Of a stretch of DNA of 8,188 nucleotides, positions 6,271-8,188 are shown one piece after another. The DNA is taken from contig JAIRVD010000390.1 of the NCBI GenBank assembly GCA_031254075.1, positions 1-8,188 of the forward strand, written 5' to 3'. Origin of the DNA: Clostridiales bacterium (lineage in GTDB: Bacteria > Bacillota > Clostridia > Lachnospirales > WQUN01). The notes under the pieces are model-generated. The model made no database searches. It was not told the origin of the DNA and saw only the letters and a program-made list of their open reading frames with translations. The translations under genes were made by a program, and so were the position numbers. The first letter of the stretch is position 1. The number at the start of each line of letters is the position of its first letter.

Positions 6271-7730
6271 TGCGAAACCTTACGCTGCTGACGGATTTTT
6301 ACGAATTGACGATGATGCAGGCGTATCATCACGCCGAAATCGCAACCGGACGCAAACAGGAAGCCGTGTTCGATATGTTTTACCGCGAGAATCCCTGCGG
6401 CAACGGATATGCCGTTGTCGCGGGGCTTGCGCAGGTTGTGAATTATATAAACGAGCTGGAATTCAACGACGACGATATTTCGTATTTGCGCTCTACGGGA
6501 GTTTTCGGCGAAGAATTTCTTTCCTATTTAAAAAAATTCAAATTTACGGGAAGCATCAACGCCGTGCCGGAGGGTACGGTTGTTTTTCCGGGCGAACCGC
6601 TTGTTCAGGTAATCGCACCGCTTGTTGAGGCGCAATTAATTGAATCGGCGGTTTTAAATATAATAAATCACCAAAGCTTAATCGCGACGAAGGCGGCGCG
6701 TGTTTGCTGGGCAGCGAAGGGCGACCGCGTGCTGGAATTCGGTTTGCGGCGCGCGCAGGGTCCCGACGCGGGACTTTTCGGAGCGCGCGCGGCAATGATA
6801 GGGGGCTGTTTCGGAACGAGCAACGTGCTTGCGGGACAACTTTTTGATATCCCTATCAGCGGAACGCACGCACACAGTTGGATTATGAGCTTTGATTCGG
6901 AGCTCGAAGCTTTTCGTTATTATGCCAATCTTTACCCGAATGCATGTATTTTGCTTGTGGATACTTATGACACGTTAAAATCCGGTGTTCCGAACGCAAT
7001 CAAGGTTTTTTCCGAAATGCGCGAGAAGGGAATTAAGTTAGTGAAATACGGTATTCGCTTAGACAGCGGAGACCTTGCGTATCTTTCCAAGCAGGCGCGA
7101 AAAATGCTTGACGAAGCAGGCTTCGGCGATGCCGGAATCAGCGCGTCAAACGATTTGGACGAATACATCATCACCGAATTAAAAACACAGGGCGCTGAAA
7201 TTTCGCTGTGGGGCGTCGGCACGCATTTGATTACATCGAAAGAAAATCCCGCGTTCGGCGGAGTCTTCAAGCTCGTTGCGCTCTGCTCCGGCGGCGAATG
7301 GCAAAATAAAATGAAGCTTTCCGAAGACCCTATTAAAATTACAAATCCGGGCATTAAAAAAATTTTCCGCATCTACGACGTCGCTTCGGGCAAAATGAAA
7401 GCCGACCTAATCGCCCTGGCCGACGAAGAATACACAAACGACACCGACCTCACAATCTTCGACCCGCTCGCAACGTGGAAGCAAATGAAACTGAAAGCCG
7501 GCGAATACATCGTCCGAGAACTGCTTCGCCCCGTTTTCGAAAAAGGCGAATGTGTCTACACTTCGCTGACCGTCCCCGAAATCTGCGAATACGCCGCCCG
7601 TGAACGTGCAACATTGTGGGACGAACACAAACGCCTCGTTCGCCCGCATCTGATGCCCGTAGACTTGTCAAAAAAACTTTATGACTTAAAACAAGATATG
7701 ATTGCAAGAATAAGGGAGGAAAGTTTATGA
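6270..7730 (+). CDS. pncB: Nicotinate phosphoribosyltransferase
   Basis: A cytoplasmic enzyme converting nicotinate and PRPP, with ATP hydrolysis, to nicotinate mononucleotide: the Preiss-Handler step of NAD salvage. The 486 residues match the usual length of the long bacterial form. Signatures in order are LTDFYELTMMQAY (7-19), LEFGLRRAQGPDAGLFGARA (155-174), GTHAHSW (198-204; H202 aligns, by my reading, with the autophosphorylated histidine), LLVDTYDTLKSGVPNAI (228-244), GIRLDSGDLAYLSK (261-274; phosphate/ribose site), GVGTHLITS (315-323) and LWDEHKRLVRPHLMP (449-463). The ATG overlaps the preceding stop (TGATG) and has only a poor ribosome binding site, so it probably relies on coupling. 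Its stop overlaps the kinase start (ATGA). From about codon 368, C- and A-ending codons replace the GCG/TAT/GAT style of the earlier part, which is odd for one gene. Confidence 0.97.
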   Translation: MRNLTLLTDFYELTMMQAYHHAEIATGRKQEAVFDMFYRENPCGNGYAVVAGLAQVVNYINELEFNDDDISYLRSTGVFGEEFLSYLKKFKFTGSINAVPEGTVVFPGEPLVQVIAPLVEAQLIESAVLNIINHQSLIATKAARVCWAAKGDRVLEFGLRRAQGPDAGLFGARAAMIGGCFGTSNVLAGQLFDIPISGTHAHSWIMSFDSELEAFRYYANLYPNACILLVDTYDTLKSGVPNAIKVFSEMREKGIKLVKYGIRLDSGDLAYLSKQARKMLDEAGFGDAGISASNDLDEYIITELKTQGAEISLWGVGTHLITSKENPAFGGVFKLVALCSGGEWQNKMKLSEDPIKITNPGIKKIFRIYDVASGKMKADLIALADEEYTNDTDLTIFDPLATWKQMKLKAGEYIVRELLRPVFEKGECVYTSLTVPEICEYAARERATLWDEHKRLVRPHLMPVDLSKKLYDLKQDMIARIREESL

Positions 7731-8188
7731 AAAACGCAACGGATTTAGCAGCAAAACTGCAAGAGAAGAAAGGTTTTTCGTTAAAAATGTTAATCGGGTT
7801 GGATGGTTTTGTTGATGAGATAATTCATCCGGTGGACAAGCGGCAGGATTTTAAAAATTTTACGCGTATCAAAACTATTGCGGAATTCGGTGAAAGAATT
7901 TCAAAGGCGGCGGGGCTTAGTACGAATATCGAAATGGTTACGGTGCAAACGAAGCTCGGCGGCAACGGACCGATTCTTTCGAATGCGCTGCTTGAGTATG
8001 GCGTGGAGCTTTCTTATTTCGGTGCGCTCGGGGTACCGGATATTCATCCGGTTTTTCGCCCGATGACGGAAAAGGCGGCTGCGGTGTACAGTTTGTGCGC
8101 ACCCGGGCATACGGATGCCTGCGAATTTGAAGACGGCAAAGTATTGTTCGGCAAACACGCGGGTTTGGGTGACCTCACATGGGACGTA
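7727..8188 (+). CDS. PfkB/ribokinase-family kinase, N-terminal 154 residues (3' end beyond window)
   Basis: The start of a cytoplasmic kinase of the PfkB family, which phosphorylates sugars, nucleosides or related small molecules. The frame is open at the right edge, so about half of the usual 300-370 residues is visible. IGLDGFVDEI (23-32) is the typical first strand with substrate-binding aspartates. KLGGNGPILSNALLEYG (76-92) matches the N-terminal PfkB glycine-rich signature, and YFGALG (97-102) follows. The C-terminal GAGD catalytic motif would lie outside the window. ATG at 7727 has AGGGAGG (7713-7719) seven bases upstream and overlaps the pncB stop by four bases. The substrate cannot be read from this half. 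Coupling to pncB makes a nucleoside or riboside connected with NAD salvage worth considering, but a plain sugar kinase is equally possible. Confidence 0.88.
   Translation, partial: MKNATDLAAKLQEKKGFSLKMLIGLDGFVDEIIHPVDKRQDFKNFTRIKTIAEFGERISKAAGLSTNIEMVTVQTKLGGNGPILSNALLEYGVELSYFGALGVPDIHPVFRPMTEKAAAVYSLCAPGHTDACEFEDGKVLFGKHAGLGDLTWDV

Overview
The window looks like chromosome from a flagellated, probably uncultured low-to-mid GC Bacillota (Clostridia-like) bacterium. The evidence is strong AGGAGG-type ribosome binding sites, a flagellin beginning MVISHN, a very large FliK-like protein of the kind found beside flagellar genes in Clostridia, and tightly packed stop-start gene junctions. The taxonomic call is an inference from gene style, not a database match. 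Nothing points to a phage, an insertion sequence, a CRISPR array or an RNA gene. No gap between genes exceeds about 110 bases.

The left part (1-4696, minus strand) is a flagellar transcription unit read right to left. A 1009-residue protein with a helical, repeat-bearing body and a FliK-like C-terminal domain comes first. A 44-codon open frame follows, starting one base after its stop codon. Next is a flagellin gene that runs off the left edge; its ribosome binding site overlaps the end of the small frame. A sigma-28-like promoter candidate lies 53 bases before the first gene.

The middle (4782-5591, minus strand) is a YihY/BrkB-family inner-membrane protein, followed by a divergent intergenic region (5592-5700). 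That region carries two near-identical 13-base direct repeats about four helical turns apart.

The right part (5701-8188, plus strand) is a second operon with overlapping genes: a five-helix membrane protein of unknown function, nicotinate phosphoribosyltransferase (pncB, NAD salvage), and a PfkB-family kinase cut by the right edge. The 1-base and 4-base overlaps suggest coupled translation and perhaps a shared role around NAD or nucleoside salvage. The last 100 or so codons of pncB use clearly different synonymous codons from the rest of the gene.

This is mostly an ordinary housekeeping and motility region. The best leads are the coupled 44-residue frame, the repeat-bearing FliK-like protein, the flagellin leader, and the kinase tied to pncB. 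I do not see a complete, clearly undescribed system.
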